A stretch of 64,000 bases of DNA, from positions 62,001-126,000 of the forward strand of contig NZ_JARWNX010000039.1 of the NCBI RefSeq assembly GCF_029868385.1. Direction: 5' to 3'. Of this stretch, positions 54,658 through 63,472 are shown one piece after another. The position numbers were made by a program, and so were the translations under genes. The notes below the pieces were generated by a model. It saw only the letters and a list, made by a program, of their open reading frames with translations, searched no databases and was not told where the DNA came from. This DNA comes from Nocardia cyriacigeorgica. GTDB lineage: Bacteria > Actinomycetota > Actinomycetes > Mycobacteriales > Mycobacteriaceae. How positions within the stretch are numbered: position 1 is the first letter of the stretch; each line of letters begins with the position of its first letter.

Positions 54658-55452
54658 GTGAACCCAACGCTCGCGCGTTTACGGACTCCGGTCGAGTCCG
54701 GGTTCGCCCAGGCCGGGAAGATCTTCGCGCTGTTTCTCGATGTGGCGCGCAAGATGTTTCGCCGCCCTTTTCAGTGGCGGGAGTTCATCGAACAATCCTG
54801 GTTCATCGCCAGCGTCTCGATCCTGCCCAGTGCCCTGGTGGCCATTCCATTCGGTGCGGTCGTCGCATTGCAGACCGGGGCACTGATCAAACAGCTCGGT
54901 GCCGAATCGTTCACCGGCGCCACCAGTGTGCTGGCGACCGTCCAGCAGGCGGCGCCGGTGGTGACCGCGCTGATCATCGCGGGCGCAGCCGGTTCGGCGG
55001 TGGCCGCCGACCTCGGTTCGCGCACCATCCGGGAGGAGATCGACGCGCTGGAGGTGCTCGGCGTCGATCCGGTGCAGAAGCTGGTCGTACCGCGTGTGCT
55101 CGGCATGATGCTGGTCGCGTTGCTGCTCAACGGTCTGGTGTCGGTGGTCGGCATCGCCGGGGGTTATTTCTTCAACGTCTTGTTGCAGGGCGGTACGCCG
55201 GGCGCCTATCTCGCCTCGTTCTCGGCGCTGGCGCAGCTGCCCGATCTGTGGATCGGTGAGATCAAGGCGGCGATTTTCGGTCTGATCGCTGGCGTGATCG
55301 CCGCGTACAAGGGGCTGCATCCGAGCGGGGGGCCGAAAGGAGTCGGCGACGCGGTGAATCAATCAGTGGTGATCACGTTCCTGGTGCTTTTCTTCGTGAA
55401 CCTGGTGCTGACCTTGATCTATTTGCAGATTGTTCCCGCTAAGGGCTCCTGA
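54658..55452 (+). CDS. YrbE-type Mce permease A
   Basis: A 264-residue MlaE-family permease with five or six membrane helices; the conserved EEIDALEVLGVDP segment links it to the ATPase. With the second YrbE and MceG it forms the inner-membrane core of the Mce lipid importer. TAACAT (54644-54649) lies 8 bp before GTG 54658 and no ribosome site is seen, so the operon may start with a nearly leaderless mRNA. The next gene begins 3 bp after this stop. Confidence 0.95.
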   Translation: MNPTLARLRTPVESGFAQAGKIFALFLDVARKMFRRPFQWREFIEQSWFIASVSILPSALVAIPFGAVVALQTGALIKQLGAESFTGATSVLATVQQAAPVVTALIIAGAAGSAVAADLGSRTIREEIDALEVLGVDPVQKLVVPRVLGMMLVALLLNGLVSVVGIAGGYFFNVLLQGGTPGAYLASFSALAQLPDLWIGEIKAAIFGLIAGVIAAYKGLHPSGGPKGVGDAVNQSVVITFLVLFFVNLVLTLIYLQIVPAKGS

Positions 55453-55455
55453 CCG

Positions 55456-56322
55456 GTGGCTGTCCGCTACCGCAATCCCGCCCTTGCCAAAACGGCCCGC
55501 CGGGCCGGAAATATCGCACGCGCGCCGCTGAACGTCATCGACCGGGCGGGCGAGCAGATGTCGTTCTACTCCCGCACCATTGCCTGGATTCCACGGACCG
55601 CGGTGCACTATCGCAAGGAGGTCATGCGGCTGCTGGCCGAGGTGACCTTCGGTAGCGGTGCGCTCGCGGTGATCGGCGGAACGATCGGCGTCATCGTGTT
55701 CATGTCCGGTTCGGTCGGTGTGGTTGTCGGGTTGCAGGGTTTCAAGGCGCTCGATTCGCTCGGAAGTTCGGTGCTGACCGGCTTTCTCACCGCCTATATC
55801 AACACCAGGGAAATCGCGCCGCTGGTGGCGGCGTTGGCCTTGTCGGCGACGGTCGGCTGTGGTTTCACCGCGCAATTGGGCGCCATGCGTATTTCCGAGG
55901 AGATCGACGCGCTGGAAGTGATGGCGGTGCCTGGCGTGCCGTTCCTGGTGACCACCAGGGTGATCGCCGGATTTCTCGCCGTCATCCCGCTCTATATCGT
56001 CGGCCTGCTCGGGACGTTTCTGGCCTCGCGGATGATCAGCATCTGGTTCAACGGCCAATCCAGCGGTTCCTACGACCATTATTTCGGACTGTTCCTACCA
56101 CCAGAGGATGTGCTGTATTCGTTCCTCAAGGTGCTGGTGTTCGCATTCGTGATCATCATGGTGCACTGCTATTACGGCTTCCATGCCACCGGTGGGCCCG
56201 CGGGTGTCGGGGTGGCGGTGGGGCGGGCGGTGCGCGCGGCGATCGTGCTGGTCAATGTGCTGGATTTCTTTCTCAGCCTGGCGATCTGGGGTACCACGAC
56301 GACGGTGCGGGTGGCCGGATGA
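55456..56322 (+). CDS. YrbE-type Mce permease B
   Basis: A 288-residue MlaE-family permease, partner of the preceding YrbE. The EEIDALEVMAVPG segment is present; a longer N-terminus (~50 residues) precedes the first helix, as usual in YrbE-B. Its stop overlaps the mceA start by 4 bp (ATGA). Confidence 0.95.
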   Translation: MAVRYRNPALAKTARRAGNIARAPLNVIDRAGEQMSFYSRTIAWIPRTAVHYRKEVMRLLAEVTFGSGALAVIGGTIGVIVFMSGSVGVVVGLQGFKALDSLGSSVLTGFLTAYINTREIAPLVAALALSATVGCGFTAQLGAMRISEEIDALEVMAVPGVPFLVTTRVIAGFLAVIPLYIVGLLGTFLASRMISIWFNGQSSGSYDHYFGLFLPPEDVLYSFLKVLVFAFVIIMVHCYYGFHATGGPAGVGVAVGRAVRAAIVLVNVLDFFLSLAIWGTTTTVRVAG

Positions 56323-57671
56323 GCAGCCGGGTGCGGTGGTGGCGGTCGACGGCCAAGGCCAGGAACAGGCTGCTCGGTATCGCCTTCTTCGTGCTCGTCG
56401 CGCTCTTTCTGTGGACCACGGTGGCCATTTACAACAAGCAGTTCGTGCGCACCGTCGACGTGCAGCTGATCACCGACAGCGTCGGCAACGCGCTGACCCG
56501 CAATGCCGATGTCAAAGCGCGTGGCGTCACTGTCGGCGAGGTACGTTCGAGTCACGCCGAGGGCGATGCGGTGACCCTCGAACTCGCCATTGATCCGGAT
56601 CGGGCCGAACAGATTCCGGTGAACACCACCGCGCGGTTGCTGCCGAAGACGTTGTTCGGTGAGCGTTTCGTGGATCTGGTGATCCCGGACGATCCGAGCC
56701 GGGAGCATCTGACCTCGGGCGTGACGCTGCATCAGGATGCGAGCGGTAATGCGATCGAGGTGAGCCAACTGCTCGACGATCTGCTGCCGCTGTTGCAGGC
56801 GATCCCACCGCAGGATCTGGCGGCCACGCTCGGTGCGCTGTCGCAGGCGCTGTCCGGGCAGGGTGAGGGGCTCGGTGCGACCCTGGATCGACTCGACGTC
56901 ATCCTGACCGACGTCAACGCCGTGCTGCCCGAGCTGCGCGAGGGGCTGCGCAGCCTCGCCGAGACCGCCGTCACCTACGCCGACGCTGCCCCGCAGCTGA
57001 TCGACGCCCTGGACAATCTGCGCACCACCAATGCGACGATCGTGCAGCGCCGCACCGATATCGACGTCCTGCTGGCCACCCTGACGCCCACCTCGGCCGC
57101 GACCGCCGATTTCCTGATCGCCAACCACGACAACATCATCGATATCGCCGCCGACGCCCGTCCGGCGCTGGAACTGCTGGCCACCTATTCGCCGACCTAT
57201 GTGTGCACGATGGCCAATTTCGCGCAGATGCGCCCGCGCATCGATCAGCTCTTCGGCATGGGCACCGATCGGCCCGGCTCGCGGGTGACGATCGAACTGG
57301 TCAACACCCGCGGCCGCTACCTGCCCAATCAGGACGAACCGCGCTGGCTCGACACCCGCGGCCCCGCCTGTTTCGCCGAGTTCCCGGTGGGCGTGGATGC
57401 CGGACAGTATCCGGGCGGGCCGAACAACGACGGCTCCTATCAGGTGCCCAGCCGCAATCCGGGTGATCAGCAGATCGGCGCCATGCAGCCGCCGCAGTTC
57501 GGGGTCTTCCCCGCCGGCAATACTCCGACCCTCGCGGGCTCGCCGGGGGAACAGCGCACATTGGGCGCGATCTACGGTGCCGCGCAGGGGGTTTCGCCGG
57601 ATCGGGTGCCGGGCTGGGTCACCAGGATCGCGGCACCGGCGTTCCGTGGCAGCGAGGTGAGTGTGCGATGA
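56319..57671 (+). CDS. Mce protein A
   Basis: A 450-residue Mce protein: one N-terminal membrane anchor (LLGIAFFVLVALFLWTTVAI), an MCE/MlaD domain (~45-125; ADVKARGVTVGEVRSSHAEG) and a long helical region. C-terminal is a Pro/Gly-rich part with YVCTMANF and NTRGRYLP. The six Mce subunits are thought to assemble into a tube carrying lipids or sterols across the periplasm. The ends overlap neighbouring genes by 4 bp, indicating tight coupling. Confidence 0.95.
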   Translation: MSSRVRWWRSTAKARNRLLGIAFFVLVALFLWTTVAIYNKQFVRTVDVQLITDSVGNALTRNADVKARGVTVGEVRSSHAEGDAVTLELAIDPDRAEQIPVNTTARLLPKTLFGERFVDLVIPDDPSREHLTSGVTLHQDASGNAIEVSQLLDDLLPLLQAIPPQDLAATLGALSQALSGQGEGLGATLDRLDVILTDVNAVLPELREGLRSLAETAVTYADAAPQLIDALDNLRTTNATIVQRRTDIDVLLATLTPTSAATADFLIANHDNIIDIAADARPALELLATYSPTYVCTMANFAQMRPRIDQLFGMGTDRPGSRVTIELVNTRGRYLPNQDEPRWLDTRGPACFAEFPVGVDAGQYPGGPNNDGSYQVPSRNPGDQQIGAMQPPQFGVFPAGNTPTLAGSPGEQRTLGAIYGAAQGVSPDRVPGWVTRIAAPAFRGSEVSVR

Positions 57672-58747
57672 AGGGGCAGCTGCGCGGTCTGGGTGGGCCG
57701 CTCACCAAACTGGCGATCTTCGTGGTGGTCACGCTGCTGGCGACGACGTTCCTCGGGCTGTCGATCGCCAACTACACCGGCGGCGGGACCTTGTTCAAGG
57801 CCAGGTTCACCGATGTCACCTCGCTCAATCCGGGTGATGAGATACGGATCGCCGGTGTGCGCGTCGGCAAGGTCACCGGCATTTCGATCGTGGACCGGCG
57901 CGTGGCCGAGGTGAAATTCGAGCTGACCGACCGCGAATGGCTGCCCGCCTCCGTCACCGCGACCATCCGCTTCCGCAACTTGGTCGGACAACGCTATATC
58001 GAGCTGGAGCGTGGACCGGGGGAGCAGGGCCGCAAAATGAGCGAGGGCGCCACCATCCCGCTGGAACGCACCCGGCCCGCCTTGAACCTGACCACCCTGT
58101 TCGACGGGTTCCGGCCGCTGTTTCGGACATTGCAGCCCGAGGACGTGAACAAACTGTCCTACGAGATCATTCAGGTGTTCCAAGGTGAACAGGGCACCAT
58201 CGCGGATCTGGTCGCCAGCACCGCGAACCTGACCAACCGGATCGCCGACAAGGACGCCGTCATCGGGGAGCTGGTGCGGGATCTGACCGAGGTGCTCGAC
58301 ACGATCAACGCGCGCGAGGACCAGTTCGATCAGCTCGTGGTCAATACCGCGGCGCTGGTCGATGGCCTTGCCGCACAACGCGACACCATCGGCCGTGCGG
58401 TCACCTCGCTCGGTGACGTCGCCACCGCCACCTCGGAATTGCTGGTGCCGACCCGACCCTCGCTCCAGGGCACCATCGCCGGGCTGAGCCAGCTCACCGG
58501 GGTGATCGATGAACGCAGCGCGGAAGTGAACCAGGCGCTGGTGAATCTGCCCATCAAGATGGAAAAGCTCGGTCGCGTCGGCAGTTACGGTTCCTGGTTC
58601 CAGTTCTATCTGTGCGGTATCGATATCGTCGCCGGACCCGGTGTCCCCGATGCGCCCCAACTGAATCTGCCCGCCGGGATGCCGACGATCAATCAGCCGC
58701 TCTACACCAATGCCGCGCCGCGCTGCCATGGGGAAGGGGGCCGCTGA
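57668..58747 (+). CDS. Mce protein B
   Basis: A 359-residue Mce protein with an N-terminal anchor (LAIFVVVTLLATTFLGLSIA) and MCE domain (DVTSLNPGDEIRIAGVRVGK; FRNLVGQRYIELERG), a helical coil region, and a C-terminal part with two cysteines (YLCGID; PRCHG). Overlaps mceA by 4 bp and mceC by 1 bp. Confidence 0.95.
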   Translation: MKGQLRGLGGPLTKLAIFVVVTLLATTFLGLSIANYTGGGTLFKARFTDVTSLNPGDEIRIAGVRVGKVTGISIVDRRVAEVKFELTDREWLPASVTATIRFRNLVGQRYIELERGPGEQGRKMSEGATIPLERTRPALNLTTLFDGFRPLFRTLQPEDVNKLSYEIIQVFQGEQGTIADLVASTANLTNRIADKDAVIGELVRDLTEVLDTINAREDQFDQLVVNTAALVDGLAAQRDTIGRAVTSLGDVATATSELLVPTRPSLQGTIAGLSQLTGVIDERSAEVNQALVNLPIKMEKLGRVGSYGSWFQFYLCGIDIVAGPGVPDAPQLNLPAGMPTINQPLYTNAAPRCHGEGGR

Positions 58748-59757
58748 TGGACGATCGGGTACTGCTCGGACAACGCAGCCCCGCCTTCATCGGCGTGCTG
58801 GGGCTGGTGATGGTGCTGCTGGTGACTATGTCGGCGTTCTTCCTCGACCGACTGCCGATCATCGGGGCGGGTATTGCCTATACGGCCGAATTCTCCGAGG
58901 CCGCCGGTCTCAAACGCGGTAACGAGGTGCGGGTGGCGGGGGTGAAAGTCGGTTCGGTATCGGGCGTGCGGCTCGACGGTGATCGGGTGCTGGTCGATTT
59001 CCGTACCAGAGACACCTGGATCGGTGACGAGACCACCGCCTCCATCCAGATCAAGACGCTGCTCGGGCAGAAGTATCTGGCGCTGGATCCGCAGGGATCG
59101 CGGGTGGCCGATCCGAGCGAGCGGATCCCGTTGTCGCGCACCGTCGCTCCCTACGACGTGATCGACGCGTTCAGCGATGCCGCGCGCACCCTCGACGATA
59201 TCGACACCACCCAGCTGGCCACCTCGATGCGGGTGCTCTCGGATGCCTTCACCGCGACGCCGCCGCATATCCGCGGCGCCATCGACGGCGTCACCCGGCT
59301 GTCGAACACGGTGGCCAAACGCGATGACGAACTGCGCAAACTGTTCGCGGCGACCAAGACGACCACCCGGGTGCTCGCCGACCGCAATACCGAATTCGAG
59401 CGTCTGCTCACCTCGGGCGGACAGCTGTTCGCCGAATTGAACATCCGCCAGCAGGCCATATCGCAGCTGCTGGCGGGGGCGCAGACGGTGTCGACCGAGT
59501 TGAGCGCGCTGGTGGCCGATAACGAGAAACAGATCGGTCCGGCATTGACGAATTTGCAGGCCGCGATCGATCTGCTCAATGCCAATCAGCGCAATATCGC
59601 CACGACCCTGGAGTTGGCCGCGCCGTTCTACGGGGTCTACGCGAATGTGCTCGGCACCGGACGCTGGTTCGACGCGGTGATCGTGAATGTCACGCCGCCC
59701 GGTCTGCCGGAGATTCCCGGCTATCGCCCGCCCGTGCGCACGCTGGGAGGCAACTGA
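58747..59757 (+). CDS. Mce protein C
   Basis: A 336-residue Mce protein: anchor (GVLGLVMVLLVTMSAFFL), MCE domain (AAGLKRGNEVRVAGVKVGSV; IKTLLGQKYLALDPQG), helical region and a short Pro-rich tail. ATG 58747 shares its A with the mceB stop (TGATG), and its own stop overlaps the mceD start in the same way. The longer reading from upstream is not needed. Confidence 0.94.
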   Translation: MDDRVLLGQRSPAFIGVLGLVMVLLVTMSAFFLDRLPIIGAGIAYTAEFSEAAGLKRGNEVRVAGVKVGSVSGVRLDGDRVLVDFRTRDTWIGDETTASIQIKTLLGQKYLALDPQGSRVADPSERIPLSRTVAPYDVIDAFSDAARTLDDIDTTQLATSMRVLSDAFTATPPHIRGAIDGVTRLSNTVAKRDDELRKLFAATKTTTRVLADRNTEFERLLTSGGQLFAELNIRQQAISQLLAGAQTVSTELSALVADNEKQIGPALTNLQAAIDLLNANQRNIATTLELAAPFYGVYANVLGTGRWFDAVIVNVTPPGLPEIPGYRPPVRTLGGN

Positions 59758-60986
59758 TGGCGATGCGGCGCGGCGGCAAGATCGCGATCGCACTGATCGC
59801 GGTCATCGCGCTGGTGGCCGGTGGTGCGCTGTGGTGGCTGTTCGACCGGTGGCACACCACCACGATCACCGCATATTTCGATCGGTCGGTCGGCATCTAC
59901 GAGGGCTCGGATGTGCGGATCCTCGGTGTGCCGGTGGGGTCGGTGGATTCGGTCGAGCCGATGGGCGATCAGGTGAAGATCGTGATGAGCGTCGACCGCT
60001 CCTACGACATCCCCGCCGATGCGCGGGCCGCCCAGATCACCCCGTCGGTCGTATCGGATCGGTTCATCCAGCTCACGCCCGTCTATCGGGGCGGTCCGAC
60101 CATGGCGCGCACCGCGACGATTCCGCGTGAGCGCACCGTGACCCCGGTCGAGGTGGATCAGCTCTACCGCAGCATTACCGAACTGTCGCAGGCGCTCGGC
60201 CCGGACGGCGCCAACGCCGACGGCGCTCTCGACGAGCTGGTGCAGACCTCGGCGCAGAACCTGGCGGGCAATGGCGCCGCGATCGCCGACGGCATCACCG
60301 AACTGTCGGCGGCGGCGCGCACCCTGTCGGATTCGCGCGGTGACATCTTCGACACCGTCGAGAACCTCCAGTCGTTCATCACCATGCTGGCCCGCAACGA
60401 CCAGCAGGTGCGCCAGTTCAATACCCAGCTCGCGGATCTGTCGTCGTTCCTGGCCGGTGAACGGCAGAATCTCGGCAACGCGCTGGACCTGCTGTCCATC
60501 GCGCTCGGTGATGTGGCCCGGTTCATCGATGCCAACCGCCAGCTGATCCAGGGCAATGCCGACTCGCTGATCACCCTGACCCAGACTCTCGCCGACCACC
60601 GGGACGCCCTGGCCGAGGCGTTGCCGGTGCTGCCGGTGGCGTTGAGCAATCTCATCAATATCCATAACGGCGAATCCGGCACGCTGGACATGCGCGCCAA
60701 TTTCCCCGATCTCCAGGACCCGTTCGGCGCGATCTGCCGGATGCTCGATCTGAGCAAGCTCATGCCGGGCGACCCGAAGTTCGAGGCCATCGGCAAACAG
60801 ATGCGGCCGCTGCTCGAACACTGCGCGAGCATCGCCGACCAGATCACCGCGGGCGTGCAGACTCCGACGCTGATCCTGCCCTTCGGCATCCTGAGCGGGG
60901 AGAACCAGCAGCGTGCCCCGGTACCGGGCACGGTGCCGGGGACACCGTCGGATCGACTGCCGCCCTCGCAGGGAGGTGGGCGATGA
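59757..60986 (+). CDS. Mce protein D
   Basis: A 409-residue Mce protein: anchor (IAIALIAVIALVAGGALWWL), MCE domain (SVGIYEGSDVRILGVPVGSV; VSDRFIQLTPVY), a helical region, and a C-terminal part with ICRMLDLSKLMPGD and a Pro-rich tail. Overlaps mceC by 1 bp and mceE by 4 bp. Confidence 0.95.
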   Translation: MAMRRGGKIAIALIAVIALVAGGALWWLFDRWHTTTITAYFDRSVGIYEGSDVRILGVPVGSVDSVEPMGDQVKIVMSVDRSYDIPADARAAQITPSVVSDRFIQLTPVYRGGPTMARTATIPRERTVTPVEVDQLYRSITELSQALGPDGANADGALDELVQTSAQNLAGNGAAIADGITELSAAARTLSDSRGDIFDTVENLQSFITMLARNDQQVRQFNTQLADLSSFLAGERQNLGNALDLLSIALGDVARFIDANRQLIQGNADSLITLTQTLADHRDALAEALPVLPVALSNLINIHNGESGTLDMRANFPDLQDPFGAICRMLDLSKLMPGDPKFEAIGKQMRPLLEHCASIADQITAGVQTPTLILPFGILSGENQQRAPVPGTVPGTPSDRLPPSQGGGR

Positions 60987-62212
60987 TGCGTCGCCGGATC
61001 GCGGGCGCGGCGGCCGTGGTGCTGGCCGGAGTGTTGCTCGGGTCGTGTTCCTCGGACGGTATCTACAGCATCCCGCTACCCGGCGGCGCGGACGTGGGCT
61101 CCGATCCCATGCACATCGATATCCGGTTCGACGATGTGCTGGATCTGGTGCCGCAGTCCGCGGTGAAGGTCGAAGGTGTGCCGGTCGGGCGGGTGGAGAG
61201 CATCACCCTCGCCGAGGACGGTTGGACCGCGAATGTCGCCACCCTGGTGAATTCTTCGATCGATCTGCCCGCGAACGCGTCGGCCGAGGTACGGCAATCG
61301 AATCTGCTCGGCGAGAAGTTCATCGAACTGTCCGCGCCGGAAGGCGCCGATGCGGGACCACGGCTGGCCGACGGTGCGGTGATCCCGTTGACGAATACCA
61401 GGCACGCCACCGAGGTGGAGCAGGTGCTCGGCGCGTTGTCGCTGCTGCTCAACGGTGGCGGGGTGGCGCAGCTGCAACCGATCATCAGCGAGCTGAACAC
61501 CGCGCTCGGCGGCCGGGAGGATCGAGTGCGCGCGGTGCTGGAGGAGGCGAACACGCTGATCGGTGGGCTCGATGAGCAGGTGGACGACATCACGCGGGCC
61601 CTCGATGGGTTGGAGACATTGAGCAATCGCGTCGCGGCGCAGACCGGTCAGCTCACCGCGATCCTCGACGAGCTCCCGGAAGGTATCCGCATCCTCGAGG
61701 AACAGCGTCCGCAGCTGATCGCCTTGCTCGCCCAGCTGGATCGGGTGGGCCGAGCCGGGTTCGAGGTGATCGACACCGCAAAGGACGATCTCATCCGCGA
61801 TCTGCGCGCCCTGCGCCCCACCTTGCAGGAACTCGGCCGCGCCGCGCCGGACCTGGTGACCGCGCTGCCGCTGATCCCGACCTACCCGTTCCCGGATTCG
61901 ACCCTGGAGGGCACCTTCGGTGGGCAGGTCAACACCTGGCTGTCGGTGGATCAGCAGATCGGCGTGACATTGAGCAACCTCGGCGTCGGCAAACCCGATC
62001 CGGTGTACATCCCGCCGATCGGGCCGCCGGTGAATGTCGACCCGACCAACCCGTATTACGACGGCAACGGGCCACGGCCCGGCTGGCCGACGGTCTCGCT
62101 GCTGCCCTTGCCGCCGACGATGGCGGTGGTGCCCGCGCCTGGGCAGCCGGGAGTGCCGGGACTTCCGCCGCAGCTCGGGCCGCTGCTCGAGCAATTCGGG
62201 GGTGGGCGATGA
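60983..62212 (+). CDS. Mce lipoprotein E (LprK-like)
   Basis: A 409-residue Mce protein with a lipoprotein signal instead of a plain anchor: GAAAVVLAGVLLGSC, with the lipobox LLGSC at residues 18-22. MCE domain (VLDLVPQSAVKVEGVPVGRV; RQSNLLGEKFIELSAP), helical region and Pro/Gly-rich tail follow. The E subunit is the lipoprotein in all mce operons, which fixes subunit order here. ATG 60983 or 60986. Confidence 0.95.
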   Translation: MMRRRIAGAAAVVLAGVLLGSCSSDGIYSIPLPGGADVGSDPMHIDIRFDDVLDLVPQSAVKVEGVPVGRVESITLAEDGWTANVATLVNSSIDLPANASAEVRQSNLLGEKFIELSAPEGADAGPRLADGAVIPLTNTRHATEVEQVLGALSLLLNGGGVAQLQPIISELNTALGGREDRVRAVLEEANTLIGGLDEQVDDITRALDGLETLSNRVAAQTGQLTAILDELPEGIRILEEQRPQLIALLAQLDRVGRAGFEVIDTAKDDLIRDLRALRPTLQELGRAAPDLVTALPLIPTYPFPDSTLEGTFGGQVNTWLSVDQQIGVTLSNLGVGKPDPVYIPPIGPPVNVDPTNPYYDGNGPRPGWPTVSLLPLPPTMAVVPAPGQPGVPGLPPQLGPLLEQFGGGR

Positions 62213-63450
62213 CCCGCATGGTGCGGTACCAGCTGATCGCCTTCGCGATCGTCGCGGTGCTCGGCGTGGTCTATGTCGGTGCCCGCTATATCCGGCTCGA
62301 TCACATGCTCGGATTCGGCCAGTACGAGGTGCTGGTGCGGGCCGAGCACACCGGCGGCGCGTACACCGGCGCCGAGGTCACCTATCGCGGGGTGCCGGTG
62401 GGCCGGATCGGTGGACTCGACCTGACCGCGGACGGTGTGCTGCTCGAGCTGGTGATCGATTCGAGCGCACCACCGATCCCGTCGTCGGCGCGGGCGGTGG
62501 TGGCCAACCGGTCGGCGATCGGTGAGCAGTATGTGGATCTGCAACCGGACACCGTGGGCGAACCGTATCTGCGGGACGGGTCGATCATCGACACGGTGAG
62601 CACGCCGGTGCCGGTGGAAGAGCTGGTCGGCAGCGTCGACACCCTCGCGAGCACCATCGATCTGACGGCGCTGAGCGCCACCGTCACCGAATTGGGTCGT
62701 GCGCTCGACGGTAAGGGCGGCGATCTGCGCGGTCTGCTCGATTCGTTGCGCACCTTCACCGAGACGTTCCGCGAATCCCTGCCACAGACCGTGCAGTTGA
62801 TCCGTGACGGCCGGATCGCGCTCGGTACCCAGGCCGCCCAATCGGCCGAGATCCGCGAGTTCAGCACCGGTCTCGATCAGCTCGCCGCCCAGCTGCGGGC
62901 CAGCGACCCGGCCGTGCGCCGACTGATCGGCACCGGCGCCGACGCCGGCCAGCAGATCGGGGCCCTGCTCGACGAGAGCGGCGCCGCGCTCACCACCGAT
63001 CTGACGAATCTGCGTGCGCTGCTGCTGGCCGTCTCCCCGCAGTTCTATGCGGTCAAACCGCTGCTCCAGATGCTGCCGCAGCTGTCGATCGGCGCCTCGG
63101 CCACCGCGCCCGGCGATGGCACCAGCCATTTCGGGCTCGTGCTGGAGACCAACAATCCGCCGGCCTGCACCGTCGGCTACGAGGGCACCCAGGCGATTCT
63201 CGACCGGATGAAGGCGCAGAACCCGGACTTCGACGACACCCGCGACGAATTCCCCTTCAATACCGAGGCCACCTGCACCGTGCCGTTCGGCAATCCGACC
63301 GCCGTCCGCGGCGGCGAACGCGCCGACCTGGCCGATCCAGCCGTCGTACAGCCGTGGGACGACAACCCGAAAGTCGACCCGGACAAGCTCAACCTGACTC
63401 CGATCGCCGTCCAGCTCTCGACCCTGCTGGGAGTAACGCCGAAACGCTGA
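62209..63450 (+). CDS. Mce protein F
   Basis: A 413-residue Mce protein: anchor (YQLIAFAIVAVLGVVYVGA), MCE domain (TGGAYTGAEVTYRGVPVGRI; NRSAIGEQYVDLQPD), helical region, and the C-terminal part typical of MceF (VKPLLQMLPQLSIG; CTVGYEGTQ). Overlaps mceE by 4 bp. Last of the six Mce subunits. Confidence 0.95.
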   Translation: MTRMVRYQLIAFAIVAVLGVVYVGARYIRLDHMLGFGQYEVLVRAEHTGGAYTGAEVTYRGVPVGRIGGLDLTADGVLLELVIDSSAPPIPSSARAVVANRSAIGEQYVDLQPDTVGEPYLRDGSIIDTVSTPVPVEELVGSVDTLASTIDLTALSATVTELGRALDGKGGDLRGLLDSLRTFTETFRESLPQTVQLIRDGRIALGTQAAQSAEIREFSTGLDQLAAQLRASDPAVRRLIGTGADAGQQIGALLDESGAALTTDLTNLRALLLAVSPQFYAVKPLLQMLPQLSIGASATAPGDGTSHFGLVLETNNPPACTVGYEGTQAILDRMKAQNPDFDDTRDEFPFNTEATCTVPFGNPTAVRGGERADLADPAVVQPWDDNPKVDPDKLNLTPIAVQLSTLLGVTPKR

Positions 63451-63472
63451 CCGAATGACGCGAGGTGTAGCT